A stretch of DNA of 64,000 nucleotides, taken from the NCBI RefSeq assembly GCF_000002235.5, contig NW_022145604.1, positions 675,097 to 739,096 of the forward strand, in the 5' to 3' direction. The position numbers and the translations under genes were made by a program. Position 1 is the stretch's first letter; the number at the start of each line of letters is the position of its first letter. Shown piece after piece: positions 1 through 12,331 of the stretch. Under the pieces are notes generated by a model, which saw only the letters and a list, made by a program, of their open reading frames with translations, did not search any database and was not told the DNA's origin. The stretch comes from Strongylocentrotus purpuratus (lineage: Eukaryota > Echinodermata > Echinoidea > Camarodonta > Strongylocentrotidae).

Positions 1-28
1 TGTGCGCCCCCCTGTAGCTACGCCATTG
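1..28. mobile_element. Truncated end of a hAT-like element
   Basis: Read on the minus strand, the first bases give CAATGGCGTAGCTACAGG followed by a G run. This is close to the CAGTGGCGTAGC-type terminus of many hAT-like MITEs. The rest of the element is outside the window. Confidence 0.4.
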
Positions 29-203
29 GTAACAAGACAGAGCTTAATTCAGAATTGAAATTGAAACCAGAGAGGATATGAAGGTCATTCCATCCATCAT
101 GACCATTGTGTATCTACCATGTGCGTCATCAAGTGGGCTGCATCCATCTTTATTAAAAAAATGGGGTTTTCCTGTTTTTGCTTGTAATGCAACCCTGGTA
201 TAT

Positions 204-265
204 TCTGGTCATCTCTCTCTATCTCTCTCTCTCTCTCTCTCTTTCTTTCTCTCTCCCCTCCCTTC

Positions 266-297
<32 letters not shown>

Positions 298-333
298 TTC
301 TCCCTCTCTTTCTTTCTCTCTCTCTCCTCGTCT
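204..333. repeat. CT-rich microsatellite
   Basis: Long (CT)n run with scattered TTTC and CCCTCC interruptions. Open frames across it encode only Ser/Leu or Arg/Glu strings and are not genes. Confidence 0.9.
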
Positions 334-471
334 GTAAACCGGTAATCCGACTTAGTTTCAGGAGGAGGCAAAACCGACCATTGTCCTCTTCGAAACAAGT
401 GATATGCCTTAATCATAGAACCCCTAAAAATGGTTCCCCTCTTCAAATTTCCGACCCCCAAATCACCTTAA

Positions 472-847
472 AGGGATCCGGTAACTTTGTCTCAGATTCT
501 GAAAACATATTCTGGATTTAGCTCATGATGCAATGATAATTATAAACCTTTAGGTCAGTCAGGAACCCCGTGACTTTTACAAGCCGATCGCCTGTCTGAT
601 TATCAAGATATTTATGATTGGAATTACACATTTTGAAAACCGTTCGCCTGACGGTTTTCATAACACTACAGTCTATTGGGGAAACGAGTATGGTAAAACC
701 GGTCACTCAAAGATTTTTACTTTTTTGAGGCACTTCTTGATCATTTTGAAGCGCGATTTTTTTAGGGCTTCAATATTACATCATATCACAGACACTGATA
801 ACACGTAGGGCCGTGTATCTCAGATTTAACATTGTTAAACGATCCCT
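472..847. mobile_element. TTAA-flanked MITE, copy A
   Basis: Non-autonomous element of 376 bp. It starts AGGGATC and ends GATCCCT, with TTAA directly outside both ends (468-471, 848-851). The inverted termini match at about 14 of the first 18 positions. Related copies are at 3065-3409 (inverted), 21318-21655 and 49230-49358. TTAA target sites fit piggyBac or Kolobok elements; I cannot decide between them. No transposase is encoded. Confidence 0.75.
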
Positions 848-1558
848 TTAAAACAGCAATGTCCTGTTATGTTTTTTGTATTGTTTGGATATTTGTTTGT
901 CATACAATTTTAAATTTAAATGGGCACCCAAAAGACTGATAATGATCCTTGTCAGACTTTGCCTCAAGATCCTACACCTGCCCCTGTTCTCAGGTGAACA
1001 TTTGAATGCGTCACGGTGGTCTTTGGTCGAAGCCATGTATGTTTGTCGCGAAAGTTGAATGTTCTTGGTACATCCAGAGTAGATGGTAACTTACTGATAT
1101 TAAATTCTCAAATATTATTTGTCTTTAAACAGCACAGTAGGGCCCTTTAAAGTCTGATTTATTTGTCCAGAGTGGCAAATAGGCTTAACCCCCCCCCCCA
1201 CTAGATAAAGTGTAATTCTGTTTTGTGAGATAACAAACAATAAATAATTTGAACATGGAAAGCACTTTATTCGGTAATTATCAACGGATAGGCTTCACAT
1301 CATCAAGCTCCGCTTAATTCCACTAACGATTTGTCAGAAACATGTTTAAAATGTATTGGACTATCAGGAAATATGCCTCAATCAGTAAACCTGTTTTAAT
1401 TATCCTTTTTATCACGACCTCCAAATGATTTCTCTTACAAAATAGTCTTACTTTAATTACCAAATCAACACTAGATCTCTTTATGATGCTATGTATTTCA
1501 ATTATTATAAACGTAATGAGGAGCCCGTCGATTATTGAGTTTGATTGAAAACAAGTAT

Positions 1559-1602
<44 letters not shown>

Positions 1603-3064
1603 TCATCTCTTCACCCTTCCTATCATTGAGGCCCCAGTCAGATATCCCTTACAGCTGCATGAACTAGCAAACCAAATATCGACATAAAAAGAAAACAGAT
1701 TAATGTCTTTGAGTGCCTGCCCCTTGGAGACTTATGTACCTAGATACCCTTAATCTGGTGCCATGATCGTAAATGGAACTATTGAATTTCTTCTGGCAAT
1801 GGCGTGGCGTATGACAAATTGATTAACAAGGGCGGAGGCGGTATCTCTCTAAAATAGGACAGGGATGGGGAGAGGGGGAGTGGGGGGGGGGGGGGTTGTG
1901 CATCTGCACTGGTCAGCATCCCGTGACGTATACACTACGATGCTTGTTGTACACAATAGGTCAGTTTATTGACGTAAGTTTGCGTCAACGACCTTGCTGC
2001 CCCGTGTAAGATAGTCATCGTACACAAAGCGAATGCTAAATGAATTAAACAACATAACAGCACTGATACAGTATGCGGGCTAAATGCGTTCATATTCCTG
2101 ATTAGCGTGGGTAGGGACGCAGTTAAAAAGAACGATCTTGAGCAACAGGCGGAATGACTCTTCAACACTAGAGGGTCAATTTAATAACGCAACATTGCAT
2201 TGCGTCAGTGACTAGACCCGTCTTTGTGAGAATGTAATCGTAAAAGTAGTGTATACAAAGTCAACTGCAAATAATCTTTTAATTTATGATGTATGGTCGG
2301 ACTACGATTACAGGCTTGATTAATCAGCGCATCTTTACAATGACGCAATCATAATGAATCCTATCTACGTGCACTGGGAATATGTAGTCTTTTGTTGCTT
2401 GCTTTTGCTCTTGTCGTTTTCTTTGGAGTTGTTCTGTTTTTATTGTTTTGCGGGGGCTTCAGTAGGGGGCAACCACTGGCTCCATGTTGCGTTGGCTGCG
2501 CCATCATAATACGATACTGTACTCTTTAGTCTTTGAGATTGGGAATTTTTATTCTTCCCGACGCGCTGTAATGGATACGGTAAATCCCGCGGTGTTTGTG
2601 TCTGCGAGAGCCGCCGGGATTGTAAAACTTAATCTGATTGTATTTATAATACAGAACATGAAAAAAATGCTGCTGACATAACAGTGCTTCAAGAGATAGA
2701 ATCATTTAAATCAATTAAGTGTTAGCTATACCATGGAACTACGTAGGTCCATGAATATGCTGAGCTATACTGTGATAAGATCTGTGTGAAACAACGATAG
2801 CCAATCCCTACATAAAGATTGGATCACTCTCAAAAGAATAATTCCATGAATAAAAGCGCTTTTATGAGCACGTTAAGAATACCCCCCCCCCCCCTCCCCC
2901 AAGATAAGGAGAATTTTACGTGTAGATCTGAGAAGCTGAACCCGATTATCCCTCAAGAAAAGATCTTCAGAATATAGGCCTATGTCCTAATAACTGTAAG
3001 AAAAAAAATTGAGATTAACTTTTATCTGGGTCAGATTCAAGGCCTGTTACGCACTCCGTTGAAA
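848..3064. other. No gene seen; simple repeats only
   Basis: AT-rich sequence with a poly-C run near 1190, a (CT)n run at 1561-1594, a G-rich stretch at 1860-1895 and a poly-C run near 2881. Open frames here are short and resemble no family I recognise. Confidence 0.6.
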
Positions 3065-3409
3065 GGTAAATCCCTACGGCCCCACGTGTTACCAGTATCT
3101 GTGATATGGTGTAATATTGAAGCCCTAAACAAGTTTGCGCTCCAAAATGATCACAAAGTGCCTTAAAAAAGTCACTTTGAGTGACCGGTCTTACCATACT
3201 CATTTTCCCCCAATAGACTGTAGTGTTAGGAAACCGCAAAATTTGATTTCGATTTCCAATCATAAATATCTTGATAATCAGACAGGCGATCGGCTTGTAA
3301 AAGTCATGGAGTTTCTGACTGACCTAAAGGTTTATAATTATCATTAATTGCAGCATGAGCTAAATCAAGGATTTTGTTTCAGAATCTGAGACAATGCTAC
3401 CGAGTCACT
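3065..3409 (-). mobile_element. TTAA-flanked MITE, copy B (inverted, diverged)
   Basis: Reads as the reverse complement of copy A through the shared blocks around the ATCTTGATAATCAGACAGGC segment and the CAATAGACTGTAGTGTTA segment. TTAA is at 3410-3413. The other end diverges near 3065-3080, so that limit is approximate. Confidence 0.65.
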
Positions 3410-4500
3410 TTAAGAGATTAGAAGTTTTACAGATACCAATCCGACCACAGACGCGCATCCATACAGAGTTCCAGAGTACGTCATGGCGTTAGTATTATTA
3501 TTTTTAATAGATAGTCAGTAAGTGGGATAGATAATTTTGTAATCTGTAGGCAAAGCAAACAAATTCATTAACAATCTAGATTCTAGTACCAGTAACACAG
3601 ACTATTTCTTACAAAATATGATCCAAAAAGTCAACCATGAAATAGACAGTACTGAAGTAGGGCAACCTAGACAATGTTTGTCGTATTTTGATATTATGTC
3701 AAGAAACGAATGCAAGCAGATATTGCTAGAAGGCAAGAAAGACAGATCAAAACACCGAGAAATTGGTGTGTTGTGTCGATTCCTTTGCGGGATCTCTATT
3801 ATTAATGCATGACACTTGCAATAGGGCATATTGTCACAATAAGATTCATTAAATGGTTTCTTTTTTTCTTGATGGAAGAGACTTACAAAAAAAAAGCCCA
3901 ATAGCAATTTCAATACCCTTTTGTATTCGTGGTATTGACAATAAACATGTTGATCGGTTACGTTTTAGATCATGGTAATGTTCACACATTTGAAAAGGGA
4001 TGACGCACAGTGGCCTGGTTTGTAGATGAGTCAGGTTGATTTTTGGAGGTCTGAAAGTGTTCAAATTTAAAACTAGAATTCGGTTGTATTGTTCCACCTA
4101 TTGTCACTGCAATAAAACAATAGCCATAACCGATAGTCGAAACACTGAAGCGGAAGTTGAATGTGAACGATTGATTTACAAATTTAAACATAAGTTTAGA
4201 TTTATATCTAGATTAGCTTCTGCAATTATATGTAGCTCACATTTAAATGAAATTTTGAATGATTGATTGATCAGGTAAACAGGTATAATGGTTGGTAATT
4301 TGTATACTGTTTTTGTTTAAATATGTAGATACTGTGGACTTTTTCTTTCGTAATTCTTTTTGTAATTCATGTTTCAAGCACTTAAAAGTACTATGTCTTT
4401 TAAAGAGAATCAATGGAAATATCAATATTTTGGAACTTTCAAGAAACAAGTTTTGAAATAAAACCACTTGAACATCATCCATAGCTGACAGTTTGTTATC
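3410..4500. other. No gene or repeat recognised
   Basis: AT-rich, unique-looking sequence. Open frames of 60-103 codons overlap on both strands, lack family motifs and are probably chance. Confidence 0.5.
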
Positions 4501-4502
4501 AT

Positions 4503-4716
4503 GCTTAAAAAGAAGAAGAAGAAGAAGGAGAAGAAGAAGAAGAAGAAGAAGAAGAAGAAGAAGAAGAAGAAGAAAGAAGAAGAAGAAGAAGAAGAAGAAG
4601 AAGAAGAAGAAGGAGAAGGAGAAGGAGAAGAAGAAGAAGAAGAGAAGGAGAAGGAGAAGAAGAAGACGAAGGAGGAGGAGGAGTAAGAGGAGAAGAAAAA
4701 GAGATAACAGAAAATG
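4503..4716. repeat. Homopurine (GAA)n tract
   Basis: About 210 bases of nearly pure purine, mostly AAG/GAA triplets with GGAGAA variants and only a couple of pyrimidine breaks. Poly-Arg/Lys/Glu frames across it are artefacts. Such mirror-repeat homopurine runs can form triplex DNA. Confidence 0.9.
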
Positions 4717-5037
4717 AAAACTATCTGTGCTCCTTCGGTGTTCTCATATTTGTTTCAAGCTCCATCCTCAATAATTATATTCTCCCTTATATAAATTTCT
4801 TTTGATTGGGACATTTGCGAATGGCTGGAAGCACTTCCGTTGTAAATGTACCTGGGTCTTTAGCTTCTCCCACAGGGCTGGTTTGAGTGGCAGGCAAACA
4901 ATGGATGATGATACAGAGAATATCTCTTCACATCCGACCATTGGCGTATCGAGAAGGAGAGGATTGGAGGGGCGGGGGGGGGGGGGGGGGCTGTCGAATA
5001 GCTATAACTTTGTAGGCCTTCAAACGGGGGGATGCTA

Positions 5038-5312
5038 ATTATAATGATAATAACTACAATAATACAAATAATGATGACACTGATGATGATAATAATAATG
5101 AAGATAATAGTAGTAATGATAATGATGACAATAATACTAATAATGATAATGATGATAATAATACTAATGATGATAATGATATTAATGAAGATAACAATAG
5201 TAATGATATTGATAATAATGACAATGATAATGATGATAATGATATTAATGAAGATAACAATAGTAATGATATTGATAATAATGACAATGATAATGATGAT
5301 AATGATAATAGT
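5038..5312. repeat. ATG/AAT-rich microsatellite with internal tandem duplication
   Basis: Imperfect AATGAT/GATAAT triplet repeats. A block of about 63 bases containing ATTAATGAAGATAACAATAG occurs twice (about 5178-5240 and 5241-5303). Its hydrophobic Ile/Leu/Met frames are not genes. Confidence 0.85.
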
Positions 5313-5327
5313 ATACAAATATACACT

Positions 5328-5466
5328 GCCTTGAGGGGTTCTGGTTAAAACTGTGCGCAAGAGGTGACTCCAATAGTACTATTTGCTGAGGGGCGCAGCC
5401 CCGCAGCAAATGGTACTTTTGGAGTCACCGAGGCCCATAGTTTAACCAGTACCTCGAATAGAAGGC
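5328..5466. repeat. Foldback hairpin of about 139 bp
   Basis: Positions 5363-5388 pair with 5404-5429 (24 of 26). The apex is itself a GGGGC-GCA-GCCCC stem. Outer arms add CTGGTTAAAACT against AGTTTAACCAG. A further inverted match on the right (about 5480-5500 against 5725-5745, around ATATCCTGCA) suggests a larger foldback transposon reaching about 5775. Confidence 0.7.
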
Positions 5467-5952
5467 ATGGTATATTTTGTTTATATCCTGCAACAAAAAA
5501 AATGTCAATTTTTATCTAAAAAGATTTAAAATATTTTGTTTTTATTAAATTAAGATTTGAAAAAAAAATTGATTCAATTCAACAACAAAAAACAAAAAAT
5601 CACATTTTTTTTTTCAACTCTCAAAAGTAAACCAAAATAGTACTCTCATATAATACTTTCTAAAAATAGGTCAAATATTTTTGGTCATGTGACGAGCTCT
5701 CAACCAATCAAAAGCCAACAAATTTTTGATGCAGGATATAAAAGTATATATAATGATAAAACCAGTATTAATAATAATAACATAACCGATGATAAAATTA
5801 ATACTAATGCTAACATAATGCTACTACTACTTTTACCAACATTAATACTATTAAACAAATATTTGGGTTTTTTTTTCTTTATATAAGGCGAACATATTTA
5901 TCCCTACCAGCCTGAAGGCACCTACAAAATAATCATCCAAAAGCTTAAAAGG

Positions 5953-6231
5953 CAGTGCGTCCCGGAAAAAACGAAACCGAGAATTATCGTTGTTTTATCA
6001 TAACTTAATCACAATTATAATTAATAAATGACACATATTTGTGAAGCTTGGATGTCCTCTTTCATTTCATGCAACTCATATGATGCATATTTCACGCATG
6101 GGTGATTAAAAGCAATTTGAAGGAAGGAAACCAAAAAGTCATTTGGCGGGCGGTATCTGAATTTCGAATAAAAATTCACATTTCTAGACAGTTCAGTTTT
6201 TGCCCCTTCATATGACACCTCAATCAGGAAA
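5953..6231 (+). mobile_element. Dispersed repeat with CAGTGCGTCCC terminus, copy 1
   Basis: About 280 bp, closely matching 12050-12331. It starts CAGTGCGTCCC and stops matching just after ACCTCAATCAGGAAAA. A CAGT terminus is typical of Tc1/mariner elements, so it may be a truncated or non-autonomous member. No coding capacity. Confidence 0.55.
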
Positions 6232-8087
6232 ATTGAGCAAGGAATAACAAAGTTATGTTTGTTTAAAGTGATGCTTGCATTTCCATAGTTTGATTAAACT
6301 AATTTGTTTTCACTGGCTGCCTGCCGTAGCAACAAGCATAATCGATAAAAGACTCGTTTCATTGACAATCAGCCATGCATAAATCTTTCGTCTATGTCTA
6401 TGTCAAACTCCACCCATAGATGGATACGACATTGATTTGGGGTATGTTCCATAAAGCTTGTTATCAATAAGACGAAACACTAATAATTGTTATGAGCTAC
6501 TGAAATCCTTGCATTTGGGTGGCTGAGACAATTTGCAATATATTTTTTGGATTGGTTATTGATAAAGGTTTCATCAAACAGGGACCTGGGGGTGTTGAAG
6601 CTGGATGCCCCTGAACAGGGCAAACATTGGTTGGATCAAGGAGTTTTAAGAGATGGAGTCATATCTAGCTTATTCCCTTTGTACCATATTCGATGCCGCC
6701 AGGAGAAAATATGTTAGTCATGTGCTTAACTGGATACGTAGACAAAAGTTTCCTGCCTAGCTGCAAACTAACGGGCCACTTTCAAAGGGAAATATACTTT
6801 TGTAATGATAATTTCTTTTCGCTACCACTCGCTGATAATACGAGCAGTATACAGTGCTTACCTTTACAGGACTCAACAGGAGGCAAGCAAAAGGAAATGG
6901 AGCACAATTTCCTGAAATATTAATCAAAATCACTCGACTGGGCATCAATGGGCACTACTCTGACATATAACTGCATTCATTGACGTGACCACATAATTAT
7001 CATCGAAACGCAATTAGTCTAGCTTTGCTGCCCCAGTTCACTGGCATTTTTTTAATGTCAATATTTCAAATCAACCTCGACGTTAGTCAACACAGTCAAA
7101 GAAGATAGAATAAGCATACGTCATTGCTAATAGCAAATAAGCGTAAATCAATAGGAATTTCTCGGGGGGGGGGGGGGGTGTCTTTCTGCCCCATACTTTA
7201 TATACGAAGTTTCCCAGGGCATAAGTTCGATATTGGTATACAGATCGCTTTCAATTTCAAATGATTCTGTAATCAATTAGGATCATAGCCTATAGGTAAG
7301 CGTAATAGAAACTGATGACACCGTATTAACGTACTATAGGACATTATCGCCATCTTGTTTCTCGATACCATGTAATACCCAGCAGGCTAAGGTGTATTGG
7401 GAACGCTCCATCGGAAAGCGAGAGACGGACAGGATTGATGATAATCGTCAAATTAAGTGATCCTGTTTCCAAGCCCTGACGGGGGACGACGGAGATCTAA
7501 AGTTGAATTACGACAAGAAGATCGAAGCTCCTTAGATAACGGGGTTTAAAACCACTTGGAGGTTGATGGGGGGTAATGGTGAGAGGATGAGGTTATGCTC
7601 CTCCGAAGGGGTGCTGGTGCTTCATCGGGCGTTGACCGATTTGAGTGTCTCCTTCTCAGAGCTAAGGGGGGGGGGGGGGTGTAGAGGGCAAGAAGGTACG
7701 ATAAACGTGCAAAATAATGCGTCGTCTATACGCGTGCCTGTCATACTCTTTCTACCTGTGTCACACCACGATACCGACTTCACACTGACTCCGAACCGAC
7801 CGGTTATTGGCCATTGGAGGTAATCTAATGTTATCATACATGAGTAGAAAATAATCCACTCTAACTGTTGAAGTCCACTCTCTAAAAGGCAATTAAGACC
7901 ACTTCGCTGGTTTGTCTTTCCTTATAATTTGGAAATGAATCCACTAGCTTACAACGAATTAGTCCCTATAATGACTTTCTTTTACTTTTCTGCATTTATA
8001 AGCGAGGATCATTCACTTTCGATTGTGTATGTTCGTGTAACTTGCGATGGTGTAGTCTGAGGAATAAGTATGGCTGATGAAGTCATT
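6232..8087. other. No gene; one MITE remnant and poly-G runs
   Basis: A diverged MITE remnant at about 6437-6590 shares GCTACTGAAATCCTTGC with 35625-35722. Poly-G runs lie at 7165-7178 and 7667-7679. Open frames overlap on both strands without recognisable motifs. Confidence 0.5.
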
Positions 8088-8095
8088 GTAACATA

Positions 8096-8438
8096 CAGGC
8101 GCGTACACAGGGGGGGTTGGGGTTAACACCCCTTTGGTATTTTTATGGTGTTTTTATGTGTGCAACCCCCCCCCCTTTGGATTTTTTTTTTTTTTTTTTA
8201 TCAATAAAAAAAAAAAAAAAAAAATTCCCATGGCTGACCTAAAAAGGTGACCTTACCCCCCCCCCCAACGGAGCCAAATGCCAAATTCTGAGACAAAAAA
8301 AAGTGTCCTCTTACCCCCCCCCCCCCCCCCCCCCCCCAGCTTATTCAGCGGCTGGCTGAGCCGTTGCGAAATTTTCGGCCCGATTTATAAATGTTAACCC
8401 CCCCCCCCCCCTTGAAAAAATCCCTGCGTACGCGCCTG
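8096..8438. mobile_element. hAT-like MITE with 8-bp TSD
   Basis: A 343-bp element with inverted termini CAGGCGCGTACACAGGG and CCCTGCGTACGCGCCTG, flanked by an exact 8-bp duplication GTAACATA (8088-8095 and 8439-8446). The interior is poly-T/poly-A and several long poly-C runs with no coding frame. The 8-bp duplication points to the hAT class. The termini resemble those of the 3-kb element at 15876-18905. Confidence 0.88.
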
Positions 8439-8521
8439 GTAACATACATTACCTGAAAAGAAGCTCTTATCTATACTGGGGTCTGCTGATCCAGTAATTC
8501 CAAAAAGGGGCGCAACTGGAC

Positions 8522-8666
8522 CCCGTTGCATAAAACATACCATTGATGGTAACTTTGCCATATAATATAAAATACCATAATAACATCACTCAACAGCCAG
8601 TCAAAATTACCATGGAATTACCATAAATGGCAAAACTTCCATCAGATAAAAGTTTTATGCAAAAAG
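8522..8666. mobile_element. Short foldback MITE
   Basis: Imperfect inverted ends around GTTGCATAAAAC and GTTTTATGCAA, with internal inverted TACCAT/ATGGTA motifs. No coding frame. Confidence 0.5.
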
Positions 8667-11600
8667 CCTCAGGAAGAGAAAAAATACCTCTCAAAAGCAA
8701 GCAGGCAAGGTAGCAAAACAAATATTAATCAAACAAACACAAGAACAAACACAAATTAGGGTTAGAGTATTATGCTTTTAGTAAGATTAGGTTTAAGCAT
8801 GGAAAAGGTGAATTTTAAGGCATGAAATTGACTAAATTTGGTTAGGGTTATATAATTTTAGCATGATTAGGTTTAAGCAGGGATATGTGAGTTTATTACA
8901 AGCCCTGGTTTAAGCATGGAGCCTTTTCTAAATTGACCACGAGGCAATTATCACCGAAGCATCAGCCACACAACAGATTACTTGAGCATGGGAAAATCTG
9001 CATCAGGCTAAGTGGCAATTTACCCTCTCTTTATTCGCTCAAGCCCCGCGATAGTCTGCCGTGACCACCCCGGGTGACCACCTAAGCGGTTAGGGAACTT
9101 CACTCACCCTCAAGGCACGTGGTTCGTTAGTTTCAGCTTGAGTCGTTGGGTATGTCCTGCAGATAATTGAGGAGGGGTTACTCAGGGCCTCTTCAGAATG
9201 CTTCGTGTTTTATTCATGACTCAACCATGTGACATAGAGGTTGACATTGACATTCAGGAAGGGTCTTTGGCTTCCCTCCTGACATCCATCCACGCCCGCA
9301 GATACGAAATATGAGTTTTCTATTATCCAGAGGCCAGGAGAAGGAGAGGTGTTTGCTTTCTAATGAAATATTCTACATCTATAAACGCAGAAGTAACGGA
9401 TCGAATTTTAATTTTGACATTTAATTTCCGAAGCTCGAGGTGTTATTTTTCATTTATAAGATGGGATTAAAAATCGAATTATGATCGGGAATGTCTAATT
9501 ACAAATTCTGAAATGAAGAGAAAACAGATAGATTTATACTATATTTTGAAATTCGATTTCCAAAGATTTTGGTGTTACATTTCATAGAAAATACAAAAGT
9601 AAAAGGCGGATTTTGATCGGGGATGTCTTATCAAATTTTCCAAAGTACGTCAGCTTTTTCTGAGGGGGTGTTAATTGTCGGGTTTGGAGGGGGGTATTAA
9701 TTGCCGGGGTTCGAAGAGCCTCTGTGATGATGAAGTAGGAATAAATATGCTGATAATAGATTCACATCTGCCAACTGAATACTGATTTAAATAGTCCTCA
9801 TTTGTAAAGCAGTTGCCTTCTTGTTATATATTTCTGAAGGAGTTTCCAACCCTTCAGTGAAAGCGAAACATAATCTAGGCGATCAAGTTACCTTCTAGGA
9901 TTACCATTCTCTCACTTATACAATCCAAATATGAATTAGTCAATCTGTTTTCATTAACACAGCTTATATATGTGAAAGGGCACAGGTTTGCAAGCAGAAG
10001 TGGACAAATTGAACCATATCGCTTGAACCACCACCCCCCCCCCCTCCCATTAATGCAAGACTTGGATAATATCTTTGCGTTTCATCATGTCGCTCCAGAA
10101 GAAAAAAAATGATTAAAGGAACCTTGTTACCCCTCTATTCCTTTTAATTGTCCATCTTACATCCAGTAGTCACATCAATTATCATAGCCCGAAGGTAACA
10201 TAGTTGTGGTGCTTATCCTTCGGGCCTTCAGGTTCATCAGTAATGTATAATGCACATTGTGGTATTATCATAACAGGTGCCAGACTTGGAAAGTTGTAAC
10301 AAAATCAGCGTTTAAATCGATGGATCCATTGGTGCTAATAATCAGAAATATAATATGAGAGAGATAAACAAACTAGATTAGAGGAAATACGAAAGAATTT
10401 TGGTAGGGATGTGGAAATTTATGGTTCCCTTTTCCGCTCAGTTTCTTTCTCTCCCTTTCTCTCAATCCCCCCCTTACGTCTTAGCTACGGGAAGGGATTG
10501 GCGGGAGGGGGCATGGCACTAACCTCGTCCTCCACTATCGCTACACCACTGCCCTGGAGAGCTGTTTGTTTGGTGTGTGTCACATCTAAAATTAAATAGC
10601 AACTGAATTAGAATTTAGACGGGCAGGGGGGAGGGGAGTAAAATTCTCCACAAATCATTCTTATTTCTCAAACCTGTTTTCACGATTGGATGTAATGTTA
10701 TTGAAAGCTTTGATGTAAAAGAAAGGTATAGTTTTTGTTATAGGAAACGTTAAATAATCAGAATTACATATTTATTCACATTTTGAAGGTTCTGCATTAA
10801 AAGAATCATACACAAACGGTAAATGTTCTTTTACTTGTTCAGCCAAAACCGACAGTTATTAAATTGCTCCAGGGACGTCGATTCCCAGTACATTCAGCTT
10901 TCTTATATAGCTCTCTTAGTTTCCGTTTATCGACATTGGATGGGGAATTGTCTTATTCCCCTCAATCAATCGACACCCCTGGATGAGATAAAAATCCATT
11001 TTGAAATATTATATGGACAATAAGAACATGCTCTTCTACCTGTAATGACATGGCACCGTTCGACTCTCTCAAGTAGCCGAAACGTGAGCCATACAAAATT
11101 CAAATCGACAATATTCTTATCACTACCGTAGATCGGTGACTGTATCATCTCACGAATTTTATATCTTTTTTTCCTGACAGGCATCTCTTGGGGAATGATT
11201 ACGATAAAATCTTGCCAAAAGTGCCTATTTAGTAATGTTTCACGAACGTAAAGCAAAACTGTCCTTTTCTGGGGGGGGGGGGGGGGGGGGGGGGGGGATC
11301 CCAAGTCAACGCGCTAACTATGATGAACCAGTGACATTTGGTTTACGTTGTGGGGAAAAATGATCAGTGTAACTACAGAATGATAAATATTCCTACAAAT
11401 ATTATAGTCATGACAAGATCGATGAACATCTAAACATCTGAGGAGGGAGAGGCTGCCCCCTTCAATATACCTCACTCCATTATGATAATACCAATGATTG
11501 ACTTGCTTTAATGATGACTCTGTTGAAAACTAAATAGACGCATGCGGAAAGGAAACTGGGTCACTTGGGGGTCGTTTTCATTAATGAGTACTCGATCTAG

Positions 11601-12049
11601 AAACCTGTCGTTGTTTTCTCTCTAACATGTCCCTGTAAAATGATCATTTAAAAGTCTCCTCTCCATCTGAGAGAAATTTGAAGATCGCCCGTCTTCTTCT
11701 TCGCGATTAGGTTTCAAAATATCTAGAGGGTTTTTTGTTTTACTTTTGGGTGGAGATTCTGATGGACGTTAGAAATCTCTGGAACTCACACTGAGACCAA
11801 TTCATAGTTTCAGTACTAAAGAGAAATGTAAACTTCATCATGGTCATTAGGGTATACAAATGATGAAATAACTTACATGAACAAATTATCTATTTTTTAT
11901 CAACTTAACGCAGAGTTTTTCTTTCAATAAATATCATAATTTCAGCATAGAACGTGCCAATTACTTAACGACACTATTCAAACACTCACAAAAGCGAAAT
12001 TTCGATCACCATTCAACTGTAAAAGGTTTCTGTTGCGGTCATTCATATA
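8667..12049. other. No gene seen; small repeats
   Basis: A diverged direct duplication of about 100-bp spacing around ATTAGGTTTAAGCA lies at 8758-8890. A 9-bp-arm hairpin lies at 10187-10225. A hAT-like right terminus (CTACACCACTG) ends at 10551. A poly-G run of nearly 30 bases is at 11271-11297. The rest is unique-looking AT-rich sequence. Confidence 0.5.
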
Positions 12050-12331
12050 CAGTGCGTCCCAGAAAAAACAAAACCGAGAATTATCGATGTTTTATCATAA
12101 CTTAATCACATTTATAATTAATAAATGACACATATTTGGAAAGCTTAGATCCTCCTCTTTCATTTGATGTAACTCATTATGATGCATATTTCACGCATGA
12201 GTGATTAAAATCAATTTGAAGAGAGGGAACCGAAAAGTCGTTTGGCGGGCGGTATCTGAATTTCCAAGAGAAAATCACATTTCTAGAAAGTTGAGTTTCT
12301 GCCCTTTCATATGACACCTCAATCAGGAAAA
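12050..12331 (+). mobile_element. Dispersed repeat with CAGTGCGTCCC terminus, copy 2
   Basis: Direct-orientation copy of 5953-6231, with TA immediately before CAGTGCGTCCC as expected for a Tc1/mariner insertion. It stops matching copy 1 at the same internal point. Confidence 0.55.

Noticed and set aside
4493..4717. Open frame encoding Arg/Lys repeats
   Set aside because: Simple translation of the (GAA)n tract; all three frames are open for the same reason.
4860..5360. 166-codon Ile-rich frame that looks like membrane segments
   Set aside because: Product of the ATG/AAT microsatellite; no real membrane-protein pattern.
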